Positions 10,801 to 23,172 are shown, numbered from the stretch's first letter. The stretch: 64,000 nt of DNA from Watersipora subatra (GCF_963576615.1 NC_088711.1:34150121-34214120); one strand, 5' to 3'. The notes: a model not told the origin generated them from the sequence alone. Program-made: numbers and translations.

Positions 10801-13800
10801 CGCGTGGAACTACACACATAGTCATCAAACTAATTATTCTAAAGATTTTCAGCTCAGCGAGTTAATCGCTAGTTTCTCCAGTCTTTTACTGAAAGTCTGA
10901 TTTTTAGGTGTCTGAGAATAGTTGTGTTATAATTTCCTATTACTGAGTAGCTATAGATTTGCTAGAACAGAGTTCTCTAGTAGCTACTAGTTAGTCCACT
11001 TTCATCCCTTTAACTGTGCTCATCCACCTCTTATTCATGCGATGGCACATTGGTTATTGGGCGATAGTAACAGTCACCTCCGATAGTTTAGAGTGATCGC
11101 TTTCAACCTCCTAATACAGTAGACGCTCGTACAACATAATTATACCCGTTCCAGGAACGTTTATGTTATAGTGATTTTGTGTTATATGAACATTAAAATA
11201 CATGTAAATTGCTTAATTCGTTCAAGATTTTGCCAAACTCGAAAAATTGTATATATATAAAATAAAGTAAAACAAAAATATATAGTTACCAGTTAAATGC
11301 CTAGCGTTGCCCGGGTAATAAGAAATTTTTGGACAGAAAATTTATTTGTAACTTTAACATATACAACGTTTACCACTCTAACTTTTATACTTCATATCAT
11401 GAGAGAAGTGTTTTGTGCAGTTCAAATAAATTAAGAGAAAAAATGAAACAACTGTAAAGGTTTTCAAACTTTTAAAGTTTGTGTTTAAATGCAAATGTAA
11501 AATCATTAGCCAGTAATGGCTAAATATAGTCCGTATTGCTATGATTACAGTGAAAAATTATTTGGTATACAATTATATGATTTTAATTCGTCTCAGTGTT
11601 GGCATCATAAGGCGAAAATATCCTATAGAGTGTTATAGAAACCCATAGATATTATCTAATGCAAACACCTGGTAAAATCACATCATCATTAAAAATAGTA
11701 ATTCATAAAAAACAATATGTTAACCTTAGTAACTATAGTTGCCTACAATGACTTTAGTATATTTAATGCTTATGTTATGATCTGCAATAAAATGTAACAT
11801 TATAATGTACAATGTGCAGCACTTAACTGTGGGAGTTCTCACCTTTCAGACAGATGTGTAACATAAACGCTGAATCTAACTTGAATGAATTTAGCTTACT
11901 AAAAGGAAGTTTTAGTATGTATTTTACTAAACTTCAAACTTTGGACTAAAATTTTCTCACTCATCTGTTTGCGAATCCGTTTTTATCATAACGAATAACG
12001 CTAAACTGAGATAGCGAGCATCGTATATCTCTTTTCAGCGTTGTGGGACGTATTTCGGTGAATAGCGTATCGACGTTTTTGTTATTTCGTAGTAATCAGT
12101 ACAACAATCACCAAATTTTAATTTTGAGAAAGATTTTTGTTCATATCGTATGGTTGAAAACAAATTTTCCCTAGTATGGCCAAGACAAAAAAGTATCGTG
12201 TTTCCTAGAGTTCGGCGAAAAATATTTTATAACAGAGGCATCGCAACCCGTGGGTGCGATGCCCTCGGGTTGCGTGGAAAAGAGTATACAGTATATGGTA
12301 AGAGCAAGGGAATTGTGAGAACTGCGTAGCCTTGTGGTTATATGTGCGTTTAGAAACTTGTGGTTGCAATCTTTGTGAGTTCAAATATAGCACGAAGCAA
12401 GCTTCTCATTCCAAGAGTTTAATAGTTATAACTATATATATAGCTATTAAACTTTTGGAACGAGGTTAAAGCTGGACAGATAAGTAACTACAGATGACGC
12501 CAGACGACAAAATTTGAGATTTATATATATAGACCAGAGTGAAAGCCGTCGTCTGACCGTTCATTTTTCTGAGGCCAGGATTAGAGGTTAAGATAAAAGT
12601 TTTCTTTCAATGAGACTCCAACTTGTGACATTCAGCTTTTTTAGATCGACGCTCTCTCACCTGCATATACTTATTCTGGTTGCTTTATTGGCACTCCTGA
12701 CACTCTCACACCTGCACATACTTATTCTGGTTGCTTTATTGGCACTCCTGACACTCTTTCACCTGCACATATTTATTCTGGTTGCTTTATTGGCACTCCT
12801 GACACTCTCTCACCTGCACATACTTATTCTGGTTGCTTTATTGGCACTCCTGACGCTCTCACATCTGCATATACTTATTCTGGTTGCTTTATCGGCACTC
12901 CTGACGCTCTCACACCTGCATATACTTATTCTGGTTGCTTTATTGGCACTCCTGACACTCTCTCACCTGCACATACTTATTCTGGTTGCTTTATCGGCAC
13001 TCCTGACGCTCTCTCACAGCACACTGCACTGCGAGAATCCTAGCATCTATAATAGAGTGCGGCAAGAGAGAAAGTATATTGTAAGGTGGATATATATTCT
13101 ATGGAACTCTCATTATTCAAATAGAATTTAAAAACTTGCTCCGACTTGATGCTTCACATTATATGGAGTTTTTTTATCCAATACAAAGTAAAAGTTTAAC
13201 ATTTATAAATTCTTTACGTTAAGTAAAATTGGTGTAAAAGGTGGTTTATGTTATTCGAGTGTCTACTGTAATGAATGAATTATGGAATTTTTACTACAGG
13301 AGGTTTTGCAATCATTTATAATTGGGCCGCCTTTATGATGGCTATAGCAATATGATGAGCCATTCTGTACACCTCATGCTTGTACAAATTTACTTTGTTT
13401 TATAATTAGATCATTGCATGAATCCTGCATGAATTTTATTCTTAAAAAATGGTTACAAAAAAGGATGACACGAGAGGTTAAAGTTGACAAATTCAGATGT
13501 CACATTGATATTTGGATATCGACTATCATGGATCATTAGCAGCCATGTTGTTCTTCAGCTTGTCGCTGGTTGCCAACTACTTTCGTACATATCAGCTTTT
13601 ACCAAATTCATATTGCTCTGGACCTGCTCATTGTCTTTTTCTGTTTTTGTATCTTTTTGCTTTGATGGTTCTCTGGCCTTATTTTCTACTGCAATTACTG
13701 TTTCTCTTATTTTATTTCCTGTTATAAATGCTTATTTCAGTTAGTCGTTCTTTGTCTCTGCTGCTCTGGCTTTGCTACCATGAAAAGAGTTATATAGTGG

Positions 13801-16800
13801 TAACTATGGCAACTATGCTTGAGCTTACCTGATCATGTTATGATCCTTTTACAGAAAGCTACTCGCTTGCAATTCTGGTGCTTCCTTCAAATAAGAATTG
13901 GGTGTATGATGATGATGTCGATGTTATTGTTTTTGATAGGTTGGAAGTTTGAACATTGAATGTTTATTTACTCCGTGCCATACTTCTGGACATATATGCT
14001 ACTATGTCACAGATCCTGATAATGATCCAGCAGTCTTTACTGGTAGGTTGACATCCTTCTCCTCTGTTTTGTGTTTTTAATCAATGTATAGTCGTTGCAT
14101 AGGTATATTGATGTTTAATCAGTTTACCTATTGTACCCAAGTTGAACATGTGGAATAAGCTGCTCACAGACTTACATTTCGTATCTCTATGATGGTAAAT
14201 TGAAACATTAGTATAGGGTTGAGGATAGTATATGGTTGATAATGTTAGTATAGTGTGCCCGTGGGTTATGATGTCCCTGTTATATGATTTTTTCACCTTA
14301 CAGTATTAACAAAAATGTTTCTCGGCTTTCAAGATTTGGCAGTCAGTGTGCTGATAACGCCAAAATAACGAAGTTGTCGATTTGCTATTTGCGGAAATCC
14401 CTCTCACAACCCCTGAAAGTGATACGATGCTTGCTCTCTTTCAGTTTAGCGTTATTCGTTATAAGTTATAATGGAAATGAAACCGGAAACAGATAGACAA
14501 TAAAATTTTAGATGATTACAAGGTTAAAGTTCAGTTTATTAAACTACATACTAAAACTTAGCTTTTGTTCCCCTGATTGTAGGAGATACGCTGTTCTCAG
14601 CAGCATGCGGTAAGTTCTTTGAAGGGACCAAAGAACAAATGTACCACGCTCTGGTTGAGGTCTTACAGAAGCTACCAGGAAACACGGTACTCTAGTAGAT
14701 AATCTGAAATCTTGATAAGATGACTGGTCGTCGCCTTATGTTTATAGTTACAGCTTTACCTAGCAACTTGTCAACCTGCCACTATAATGTTCCTCTTATT
14801 AAACCTGTAGCTGTCTTCAAGTTTCTTTTATTAAATTAAATGGACAAAGGTTTAAGAGTTGAAAGCAGTCTGTCTCTGTCCCCTGCTAAACACTCAATTA
14901 GAACAACGCTGACACACCGCTGCCACAGGGCTTGCTAGTGACTGCTGACACAATGCTGACACACCGCTGCCACAAGGCTTGCTAGTGACTGCTGGCACAA
15001 CGCTGACACACAGCTGCCACAAGGCTTGCTAGTGACTGCTTACACAACGCTGACACACCGCTGCCACAAGGCTTGCTAGTGACTGCTGCCACAGGGCTTG
15101 CTAGTGACTGCTGACACCGCTGCCACAGGGCTTGTTAGTGACTGTTGACACAACGCTGACACACCGCTGCCACAAGGCTTGCTAGTGACTGCTGACACAA
15201 CGCTGACACACCGCTGCCACAAGGCTTGCTGACACATCGCTGCCACAGGGCTTGCTAGTGACTGCTGACACAATGCTGACACACCGCTGCCACAAGGCTT
15301 GCTAGTGACTGCTGAAAAAAATATACAAAGTAGAAAATCAAGCCTTGCTAGATAGTTTTGCTCATCACGTGGTTTTTTATTTGTTATTGATGTTCATAGT
15401 GACTCAACTTTTGGTTATTCTGGCTGCAGTACAGCAAATACTCTTATGTTTATCATTCAAGTCTGTCAGCGTAGAGTTTGCTATAGTGTTTGTACATCTT
15501 CGTTTGGACTACGGTTGCTCTTAGAACATTTGGGAACTGTTGAGATTCCGGTGAGTTATCTGTTAGATGCTACTGCTAAGGTTTATAGACCTTGAACCAA
15601 ACTTTACTTTTGCTTTGAATCGGAGATGATGCTGAGGTGAACATGTCCACTTCAATTATGAGAGAATATTGTTTCTCATAATATGTGTCTGAACATCATG
15701 TAGTATTTTTTGGTATTCCATGTTCTCAATGACAAGTGGTCCATGTTCACCATATTTTTTAACTATTTCTGTTCATTAAGTAATTCACACATCCTTTAAT
15801 TGCTTACGGTGAGGGAGTTCACAAGGGGAGGATGATGGAGAGATTTAGCTGTTGTCTTGCACTTTCTCTTCTTCAGACCCTAATAATCTACTCCATCAGT
15901 CAGTTTATCATCCATCATAAACTCTATACTTACATGAAGCATGTATGTACGCACCATATGTACATGACATAATATGTACATGTTATGCATGTATTGTGTG
16001 TATGTACGGCGTGTACTTACGGCTTGTATGGTAGCATGCAGTGTACCACTCACAATAGCTATTTATTTCTGCTTTGTTGACGAGTAATTTAGTTTGACAA
16101 AGCATCTAGCTCCTTACTTTCTAGATCTGCTCAGAACGGTACCTTCTGCGCTCACACAGTGTCTCGTGTATGCATTTGTAGTCGGTACCCAGAAGCTAGT
16201 CTCTGCTTCTACCATGTACGGTTGGGCAAAAAGGAGAAATTCATACTAGTGTATTTGCTTCAAGGTTGTCGCGAGTCTTCCTTGTGGAACAGTTTTAAAC
16301 AAACAGCATTAACATAAAATGTGGGATGTATATCATGTATGTTGTGTGGTAAGGCTGGTTTACACTATCTCGGCGTTGATGCCACAATGCTTCGATGATC
16401 GTTGATAATAACAATGTTCACACTATCGCAAACCCTTGCGCGTTTGCATCAGCAAATACTCTGTGACATAATGTTATAGTGTTCTAATTTTCGCAAAGAA
16501 ACCTTTTTGTCTTCGTGTGCTCAAATCAAATACTAGGCTTCATCGATGCTATCTGCCCCAGTTCACATATCGATGATGAACGCTGAAAAGAAAATGTCGG
16601 GATATGGCGATATAGTGTGAAATAGTCTTCATCCATACTATGTTTGTTACATTTGCAGAATCTTGTTCCTTCTTTTCATTGCTACGAGTACTTGCTTCAA
16701 GGAGCTAAATGAGTGAACGTCTACCCTTTCTGTGTTTCTGTTATAGAGAGTATACTGTGGCCACGAGTACACAGTCACTAGTTTGAAGTTTGCCCAGCTC

Positions 16801-19800
16801 GTTGAGCCAGACAACCGGGACATTGCAGATAAGCTCATCAAGTGCCAGGTTAGTTTACCATTGGTGTTGTGGAGTTGTCTGTCTCTACCGGCTTCCTGAG
16901 TATCCAAATTGCTGTAAATCCTAAATTTGTAGCTCATCCTGATGTGTTGAGCAATTGAATTTTGGGCATTTGTCATGGATATTAGCTCAGATGAGAGGGG
17001 TTGAGACTCTGTGTAAATATATCCTTTGTATTGATGTTGAAAGCATAACAAACTGCTGAGCACATTATAAATGGTTTTTAATTTTTCTGGTTGTTTATTG
17101 CTGTCTATTAACAATTTCAGTGGCTCCCGCTTGAAGTTATTTATATTTAGTAGTGATAGCTTTTCATGGTGTTGGTTAAAATCAATAGTAAATACAATTT
17201 AGTAAATAGCGTTAAAGTCATTTCTTTACACCCTTTTTTATTAGTGTTGATTGATAAGGACTGGCTTCTATCATAACAGTTGAAATCTTAAAAGGTTACA
17301 GTTTCCATGTCAAAGGCTCTTTCGTAGGACCCGTTATCCAAAATAGCCATGATAGACAATGATAGCCATGATAGACAATGATAGCCATGATAGACAATGT
17401 ATTTAACACATGTATTTAACGATGAAGCATCAATGTTGGAAGCACGAAATCGCATTGAATATCTCTGTAACTAGACATTCATTATATAACTAGCACATTT
17501 TGAACATAACAACTTGAACAAGTCTGACATTAGACGCTAAATACTCATCAGGTACATATACCACTAGGAGTTGCTCTCTCATCTAGCTCACGGTAATGGT
17601 GCAAAGGTGCAAACGCGACTGTTGGATGTCTGAAGGCATTTATTTATTATCACCATATATTTCAACTATATCCGTATAGCTCAATTATGCTTTTGCATAA
17701 AAATAATTCATATAATGTATTAACTTTTAATATTGATATTAATTTTGTATTTTTATTGTTGCTATTGCTTTTTTCTCTCCTATGCTGAGTTTCTGTAGAC
17801 ATGGTGTTTGAGGCCAGTCATGGAAAAGCAAAGCACAACAGCAAGTCACTATATAAAAATTACTAGTTGTGTTGCATGGTATGTCTTTGTTTCACCTCAT
17901 TTCAGCAGAGCAGATCATTTATTCGTTTTAATTCTTGGTGGATGTGGGTCCGTCTTTTTTCTTCATGGTAGAGAAGAGTAAGCCGTTTTTCTATGAAATG
18001 TTATCCTCAGATCCGAACAGGTATAACACATAGCATGCGTTCAATGTCTGCTTGTCACATGTTTTGTTTGACCAAGAATGTTCAAACATACTCTAACCCC
18101 ATTTTCCTATCTGGTTGATGTAGGAGCTACGAGCTGCTGGTCAAGCGACCATTCCTTCTACAATTGATGAGGAAATGAAAATCAACCCTTTTATGAGAGT
18201 AAAGTAAGTTAGACACGGTCACACTAGTTAACTTGCATGAGATAATAAGGGTGTTAGATATGGTGTAGTTTGCAGAGCCATGGCATATTGGTGAACACAG
18301 CTCATCGTTAGTTCAAATGTCAACTCTGTGTCTAAGCTTAGCCCTAACAGGTACTAAGCTCCAATCAGAAATTGAAGGCTCTGAATTGTGCTTCATTTGG
18401 CGAACCTCTGTTTACTCAGTTTACTCGGGCAATGACATCATAACAACTAGCCAATCAAAACTACAGCTATTAGCCAATCAAATCTACAGCTATTAGCCAA
18501 TCAAATTTATAGCAACCAGCAATCAAAGCCATGTCAGTATTTATAAAAAGCTATCAATTACCTGGCTGCCATGTTAACAGTATGAAATGATTTCCCATCT
18601 GATCCTATTCCCCGTGTGCACTTCGCTTTGTAGTTTTGCTTTGTCTTTTTTTCATACTTCCGGTTTACACATGATTATGAGATTTTTGTAGATTTGTGTG
18701 TTTTTAGTAGATTTTTGTAGCTCATAATATGTTTTCAGTCTAATTTCAAATTTTCAAGTCATTTGAACTGTTAGCTCTTAAGATATCGCTGAAATAGCGA
18801 GGGCACTTGTAGTCAACTTTAGAAATGACAAATGGCTGCCGTCGGAACATTAGTTTTCGCTGGTTGAAGCTCTTAGTAATGAAGATCAAAAATAAACAAA
18901 ACTAACAAGGTTCTTGTCCTCAGCGACAAGAGCTTTACACCATAACTTTTTATCTATTAATAAAAAATGTACACTCTATCAGGCTCGGTCTACATCAACC
19001 TTGTTTTTGTTTTCAGTTACGTCTAAAACGTCACTTCTGTGAAAGAGTGTGAGAAAAAACTATTATATTCGGTTTTGGTTTTTATAGAGTTGTGCATGCA
19101 GGAGCTTCAATATGACATTAAGTTTAAAAGGAGTTGTGCTATCCTAGGTGCTTTCACAGTAGATTGAAAGTTATTAATAGTCTAGGATCAGGGGGTCTTG
19201 TTTTTGTATACAATGTTAGACTTCAAAGTGTTAATGGACATCTGTTCTAAATATTGTTTTGGGCTGCTGATTAGTAGAATTGTCCCCGTGAGTCAATAAC
19301 CCATTGGCTAGATGTTTATGGAAAGAGAATAAAATTAATTTTGCTGATATCCTGCTTTTTTATATTTGAGGCAACCGAAGTTTAAAAAATATATTATATA
19401 TTTATTATATATTTATACTATATATACTATATATTTATTATATATTTGTATGTGTTGCTACATATTGTATATTTATTTATATTATATATTCATATATATA
19501 TTGTTGTATATATATTATTTATAATTGTGATTATTATTAATTGTGATAGTTGTGCATTCTGTGTTTTAATGTGGATTGTAAGCTTTGAACAGTTTTCTGA
19601 AGTAGTTGGGGTCCTGAAGTGTTGTTGGGGCATTACAAGCATCTGTTAACATTTTGTTTATAGTCTCATGGCATGTATGACCAGTTGGCATCTGCGGGGC
19701 ATGTATGACCAATTGGCTTCTTCAGGGCATGTATGACCAGTTGGCATCTTCAGGGCATGTATGACCAGTTGGCATCTTCGGGGCATGTATGACCTGTTGG

Positions 19801-21699
19801 CATCGTCGGGGCATGTATGACCCGAAGATGTATGTGTCTCATTTTCTTCGATTACGTGAAACCAGCTCGCCAAAATGTTTTGTGTTAGCGTGCTTTTGAA
19901 TGAAAAGAGTCTTTTTGAGAATGTTCTTCAGTATCTTCCTGAGATTCGCAATTGGATTGAGATCCGGAGACTTGACGGCCAATCGAGTCTTCTCACTCCG
20001 TGTCCTTCCATCCATTAGTTAGTGACTCATGATCTGTTGCAGGGAGAGTTGTCATCTTAAAAGATCCAAGAATCGTCGTCCCCAAACATGCATTCAGCTG
20101 ATCACACCATTTTCTTTCAGAATTTCTTTGTAAACACATGCATTCAGTGTTTTTAACAATATGACTACTTCAAAGTCCCTTTGCTGACATGTAAGACATA
20201 ACACTCGCCAGGCATTTTATCCTCTGTAAAAGGTACTCTGGTTGATGTTCTTTACCTACTCTTCTAGCCACAAATCTGTTACCTCCATGGGGCTCCACCA
20301 ATATTGATGACTCTGACTAACCTTGTGCCGTCTTCAACCCTCCAGTCTCCATATTTATTTACCCTTGATAACCATTTTTTGATCGCGTTTCATTAATGAT
20401 TGGTATCTTCTGAGCTTTTATTCATGTCAAACTTTTTTCTCTCAATCTCTGTTGTACTGTTAGAGCTCACACCACTGGCAGTGCACTGTCTTGCAACCAT
20501 GTCTTTGCTGGATTCTCGTCGTGATGTTGTGACAGTAGAATTTGGAATATGTAATTCCCTTCAAGTTTAGCCGAAAGCCTTTTTTTTGCACCGATATAGC
20601 GATCAAAGATTTTTTCTCTGTAAAATTCAACATTATGCTGTTGTATTGGTCAATGCTGGTGAGTTTACATGTATTTTTTTATAGCCAAACATGTATGGAA
20701 CATCAGAGGAAGCTTGAGCCTTCATCTCAGAACTTCATTTTGACACATTTACTCATTTTCTTCAACTTCAAAGATTATTCACTAATACTATTGTTCGGTT
20801 TGAAATAAAAGGATTTTTGACTCCATTCCTTTAAAGAACTGCAACAAACTACCACTCAGTCTAATTCGCTCATATATAATATCAACCATTGACCAAGAGT
20901 ACAAGCTTCCTTTTGATATATAATTTCACAAATTGAAATATCTAAAAATCATTGAGATTTTTGGAAAAGCAATTTTCTTTTTAGGCAAACAAAGATTAAT
21001 GAACATCACTTATATACTTATTTGCATCACCAAATTTATTTATATATATAAATGTATAATATCAAGAAACTATGTAGTTATTGTCAGTTGCTAGTGACGC
21101 ATGGCTGAGTCACTAGCAGCTGATGGGTTGTTCGTTGGCACCCATTGTTATTTTTCTAATTGCTCTTTTTTCATATAATATGATACTGTGGTGTCACGAT
21201 GATTCATAAATCGTATGTGAATCAGGCCTGCCATGCAGCCTGTTTCACATAAAATTCAGGAGACGCCATACTCTATATCATTGTTGACCCATGTGAATGC
21301 TGCGAATGCAGTGTAGAACTGCTTGCCATCACACAATGCTAGCATTAGACTTTTTGTGCCTAGCAGTTTTCTAAGATTCATGTGAACAGTTTGCAAAGCT
21401 AACTTGCTTCCTCTTTGAAGCGACTTGGTTTGCACGAGCACACATGACCTACCAACCTCTGACTAGCTAAAGCTTTTGGATGGTTTCTGCTGTTGCTATC
21501 AAGCATGTCTGATGCGACACTAAGCAGGCTTAATTACAAAGGCAAGTGCTCAGGAATCTGTCATAGCATTTAATCAACCACATATGTAATCTTTGTTTAC
21601 AGGGTCAAGGCTGTGCAAGATCATGTGAAGAAAAGTGATCCAGTAGAGACTATGGGTGCATTAAGAACAGAAAAAGATAATTGGAAACCCAAACTATAA
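7706..21699 (+). CDS. HAGH: Hydroxyacylglutathione hydrolase (glyoxalase II)
   Basis: The enzyme hydrolyses S-D-lactoylglutathione to glutathione and D-lactate in methylglyoxal detoxification. Seven coding exons join in frame: 7706-7875, 9984-10104, 13940-14042, 14583-14686, 16747-16848, 18124-18203, 21603-21699, giving about 260 residues, the usual cytosolic length. Visible motifs are the metallo-beta-lactamase motif TTHHHWDHAGGN (split by intron 1), PCHTSGH, GDTLF, CGHEYT and the C-terminal NPFMRV. These supply the expected zinc/iron ligands and part of the glutathione site. ATG 7706 gives [16 protein letters not shown], matching the start of the animal cytosolic form. The same frame stays open back to an acceptor at 7649 ([18 protein letters not shown]), so a longer, possibly mitochondrial form from an unseen upstream exon is possible. 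The core metal-site loop reads AACGKFFEG where many homologues have AGCGKFFEG. All introns are GT/AG. Confidence 0.95.
9984..10104 (+). CDS. HAGH: HAGH exon 2
   Basis: Acceptor ttacag|GGATCATG, donor ACT|GTGAGT. It encodes [20 protein letters not shown] and [10 protein letters not shown], completing the metal-binding motif. Confidence 0.95.
10246..10818 (+). repeat. 14-bp minisatellite, about 41 copies (HAGH intron 2)
   Basis: The unit is GGAACTACACGCGT. The first ~11 units vary (ACACATGG, ACATACATGG, ACACGTGG); from about 10395 on nearly all are identical with ACGCGT. Since 14 is not a multiple of 3, three frames stay open as repetitive, non-genuine ORFs. Each unit contains a 10-base alternating pyrimidine-purine run, TACACGCGTG. 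Confidence 0.95.
11284..12530 (+). repeat. Dispersed repeat, second long copy
   Basis: It begins 'aaatgcctagcgttgcccgg' and follows the copy at 1425-2690 through shared blocks such as 'aatggctaaatatag', 'gtgttggcatcataaggcg' and 'gaaacccatag'. It ends in the tRNA-like segment and 'gagatttatatatata'. It lies within HAGH intron 2 in the same orientation as the gene. Confidence 0.7.
12650..13020 (+). repeat. 51-bp minisatellite, about 7 copies, in open frame
   Basis: The unit includes 'cacctgcacatacttattct' and 'tgctttattggcactcctga'. Because 51 is a multiple of 3, an ORF stays open from ATG 12610 to 13131, with a 17-residue hydrophobic repeat [17 protein letters not shown]. It lies inside HAGH intron 2 with no splice signals tying it to the gene, so I treat it as a repeat and not a gene. 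Its flank 'gtgacattcagctttt' and core resemble the array at 44842-45085. Confidence 0.9.
13940..14042 (+). CDS. HAGH: HAGH exon 3
   Basis: Acceptor tttttgatag|GTTGG, donor ACT G|GTAGGT. It encodes [20 protein letters not shown] and [15 protein letters not shown], carrying the PCHTSGH metal ligand. Confidence 0.95.
14583..14686 (+). CDS. HAGH: HAGH exon 4
   Basis: Acceptor ctgattgtag|GAGATAC, donor ACG|GTACTC (weak after +4). It encodes [20 protein letters not shown] and [15 protein letters not shown], with the bridging aspartate in GDTLF. Confidence 0.95.
14903..15314. repeat. ~47-bp minisatellite with unit deletions (HAGH intron 4)
   Basis: Units contain 'gacacaccgctgccaca' and 'ggcttgctagtgactgct'. 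Some units lack an internal 12-24 bases, giving a mosaic of long and short repeats. The open frame on the minus strand is a by-product. Confidence 0.9.
16352..16628. mobile_element. Short MITE-like element
   Basis: The left end 'ggctggtttacactatctcg' and the right end 'gatatagtgtgaaatagtct' are imperfect inverted repeats about 275 bases apart, in HAGH intron 4 just before exon 5. There is no coding content, and the target duplication is not clear. Confidence 0.5.
16747..16848 (+). CDS. HAGH: HAGH exon 5
   Basis: Acceptor ttctgttatag|AGAGTA, donor CAG|GTTAGT. It encodes [20 protein letters not shown] and [20 protein letters not shown] holds the last metal-binding histidine and a glutathione-contacting tyrosine. 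Confidence 0.95.
17343..17397 (+). repeat. 18-bp tandem repeat, 3 copies
   Basis: The unit 'gatagccatgatagacaat' repeats three times in HAGH intron 5. Confidence 0.8.
18124..18203 (+). CDS. HAGH: HAGH exon 6
   Basis: Acceptor gttgatgtag|GAGCTA, donor GTA AA|GTAAGT. It encodes [27 protein letters not shown] (read as one run), matching the family's PSTL...NPFMRV segment. Confidence 0.93.
19384..19545. repeat. AT-rich low-complexity tract
   Basis: Runs of 'tatatttattatata' and related sequence in HAGH intron 6; simple AT-rich expansion with no coding content. Confidence 0.75.
19670..19828. repeat. 28-bp minisatellite, 5-6 copies
   Basis: Units of the form 'catgtatgaccagttggcat' + 'cttcaggg' repeat with small changes in HAGH intron 6. 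It adjoins the degenerate transposase at 19905-20420. Confidence 0.9.
19905..20420 (-). pseudogene. Degenerate Tc1/mariner transposase fragment
   Basis: Read on the minus strand, the segment shows a broken Tc1-type transposase. In order from about 20400 down to 19905 it carries traces of an IKGK-like region, the MSAKG motif, MFGDD followed by WIF, QDDNSP (around the second catalytic aspartate), and RLDWPS then a degraded SPDLNPIENL-like block. In-frame stops and frameshifts break it in several places, so it is inactive. It lies antisense in HAGH intron 6. No intact terminal inverted repeats were found around it. Confidence 0.7.
21603..21699 (+). CDS. HAGH: HAGH exon 7 (terminal)
   Basis: Acceptor ctttgtttacag|GGTCAAG, stop TAA at 21697-21699. 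It encodes [20 protein letters not shown] and [12 protein letters not shown], closely matching the family C-terminus. An AATAAA lies at about 22317 and weaker variants nearer. Confidence 0.93.
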
Positions 21700-23104
21700 C
21701 ACCTTTGCTCCGGGCCAGTAATCGAGTGTTATTTCAAATTTCACCCCTTATACTTCCACTAGTTACCTTTGCATTCTACTTTTTATTTCTATTGGTCGAT
21801 TTCCATCTGCCACACACTGTAATTTTATTACATGGAGTTGTCTCAACCTCCCCTGCCATCCGACACAAATCAATACATGGAACTTTTATTCTCTAGCCCT
21901 CGACAAGAAAAACAGGTTTCCATTCAGATCTTTGTCAGTGCATTATTCACTTCTATCATACATCAGTCGTGCACACAGCGAACAAAGACTGCGTTCTGCC
22001 TGATGAATTACTCGTGAGATGATAGTATTTATTTGGAAATATAAAGACGATATGAATGGCAAATTCTTCTCACTATCTCAATACCAAGTCTTACACACAT
22101 TAACCTATTTATTATGAATTGCAGCTCAGACAATAACGTAAGCGTTGTACAAAGAAAAATTTGCTATTGACAAACAGATCATTGAGGTATTATGTATATG
22201 ATGGTGAAATAGACAAGACTATTTGAAGAAGTGAACCCTCTCCACTGAGGCAAGAAGGCCAACGCAGCTTGGCCAAAGTTGTCTAAAAATATGCACTACC
22301 TTAGCAGCACCTAAAAAAATAAAAACTTACAGACATAGTTGATATACAAACAAAAATTGTTATAAAAAAGCTCAAATAATTAATTGGTATTCTGGTTATT
22401 TACAGTTAGAGACAACCAAAGACAATACGTAAGTGAGACACAAATTAGCCTAAATATTTTTATATATTAGTGGAAGCTAAGCTTGAATGAGATGAGCGAT
22501 TGTAAAGACATCCGTAGTTCCCTAATTGGGCTCCATCTCTGAACACTGCAGGCCTATATTCAATGGGTTTTCAGTCTCCGGAGACTTGTTGATATGACAG
22601 CATATTTTTCTGTTGTAAAGTGTCACAGAAGCCGTCTGGTTAGAGGTAAGGTAGCTTATCTGCGCTTGGACGCTGCAAAATCCAACAGGTGATCATGAAA
22701 AGGGTGGTTATTCTAGCGACTGTGCTGCGCTCTTTTTAGACAGCCTAATGGCAGGCAAGTATGCTGTCGTTATAGAAAATAGACAGACCAAACTGCATGC
22801 CTAGATGACTCTCCATGATATTCAGTGATGTATTCAGCAGTAGGTGAAGAGATAATAATATCAGTCACTCGTCACTCGACCTTTGAACAACTAGCCCTTG
22901 GCACAAGTCCAGCACGTGATAGATATAACTAAAGATTTATAGCTCGGTTCTACAAACGAGTGTTGCCATGACGAATACAACCAATAAAACACCATTTAAC
23001 TACATCAACGATTCATCTCAACAGCTGATAGCTTGCCTTATATAACCTGTCCAATTGGTTCACCAAGTGAATCGACTATAAATTTCCAACTTAGAAGCCA
23101 CAAA

Positions 23105-23172
23105 AATACGCTGCAATAACGTAGAGCTGCAATAACGTAGAGCTGCAATAACATGGAGCTGCAATAACATAG
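23105..23172. repeat. 16-bp tandem repeat, 4 copies
   Basis: The unit 'gctgcaataacgtaga' repeats about four times with minor changes, just past the tentative stop of the TMEM106-like gene on the minus strand. Confidence 0.8.

Noticed and set aside
10167..10900. Three overlapping long ORFs (about 200-230 codons)
   Set aside because: They are read from the 14-bp array in three frames, with no splice or homology support; repetitive by-products.
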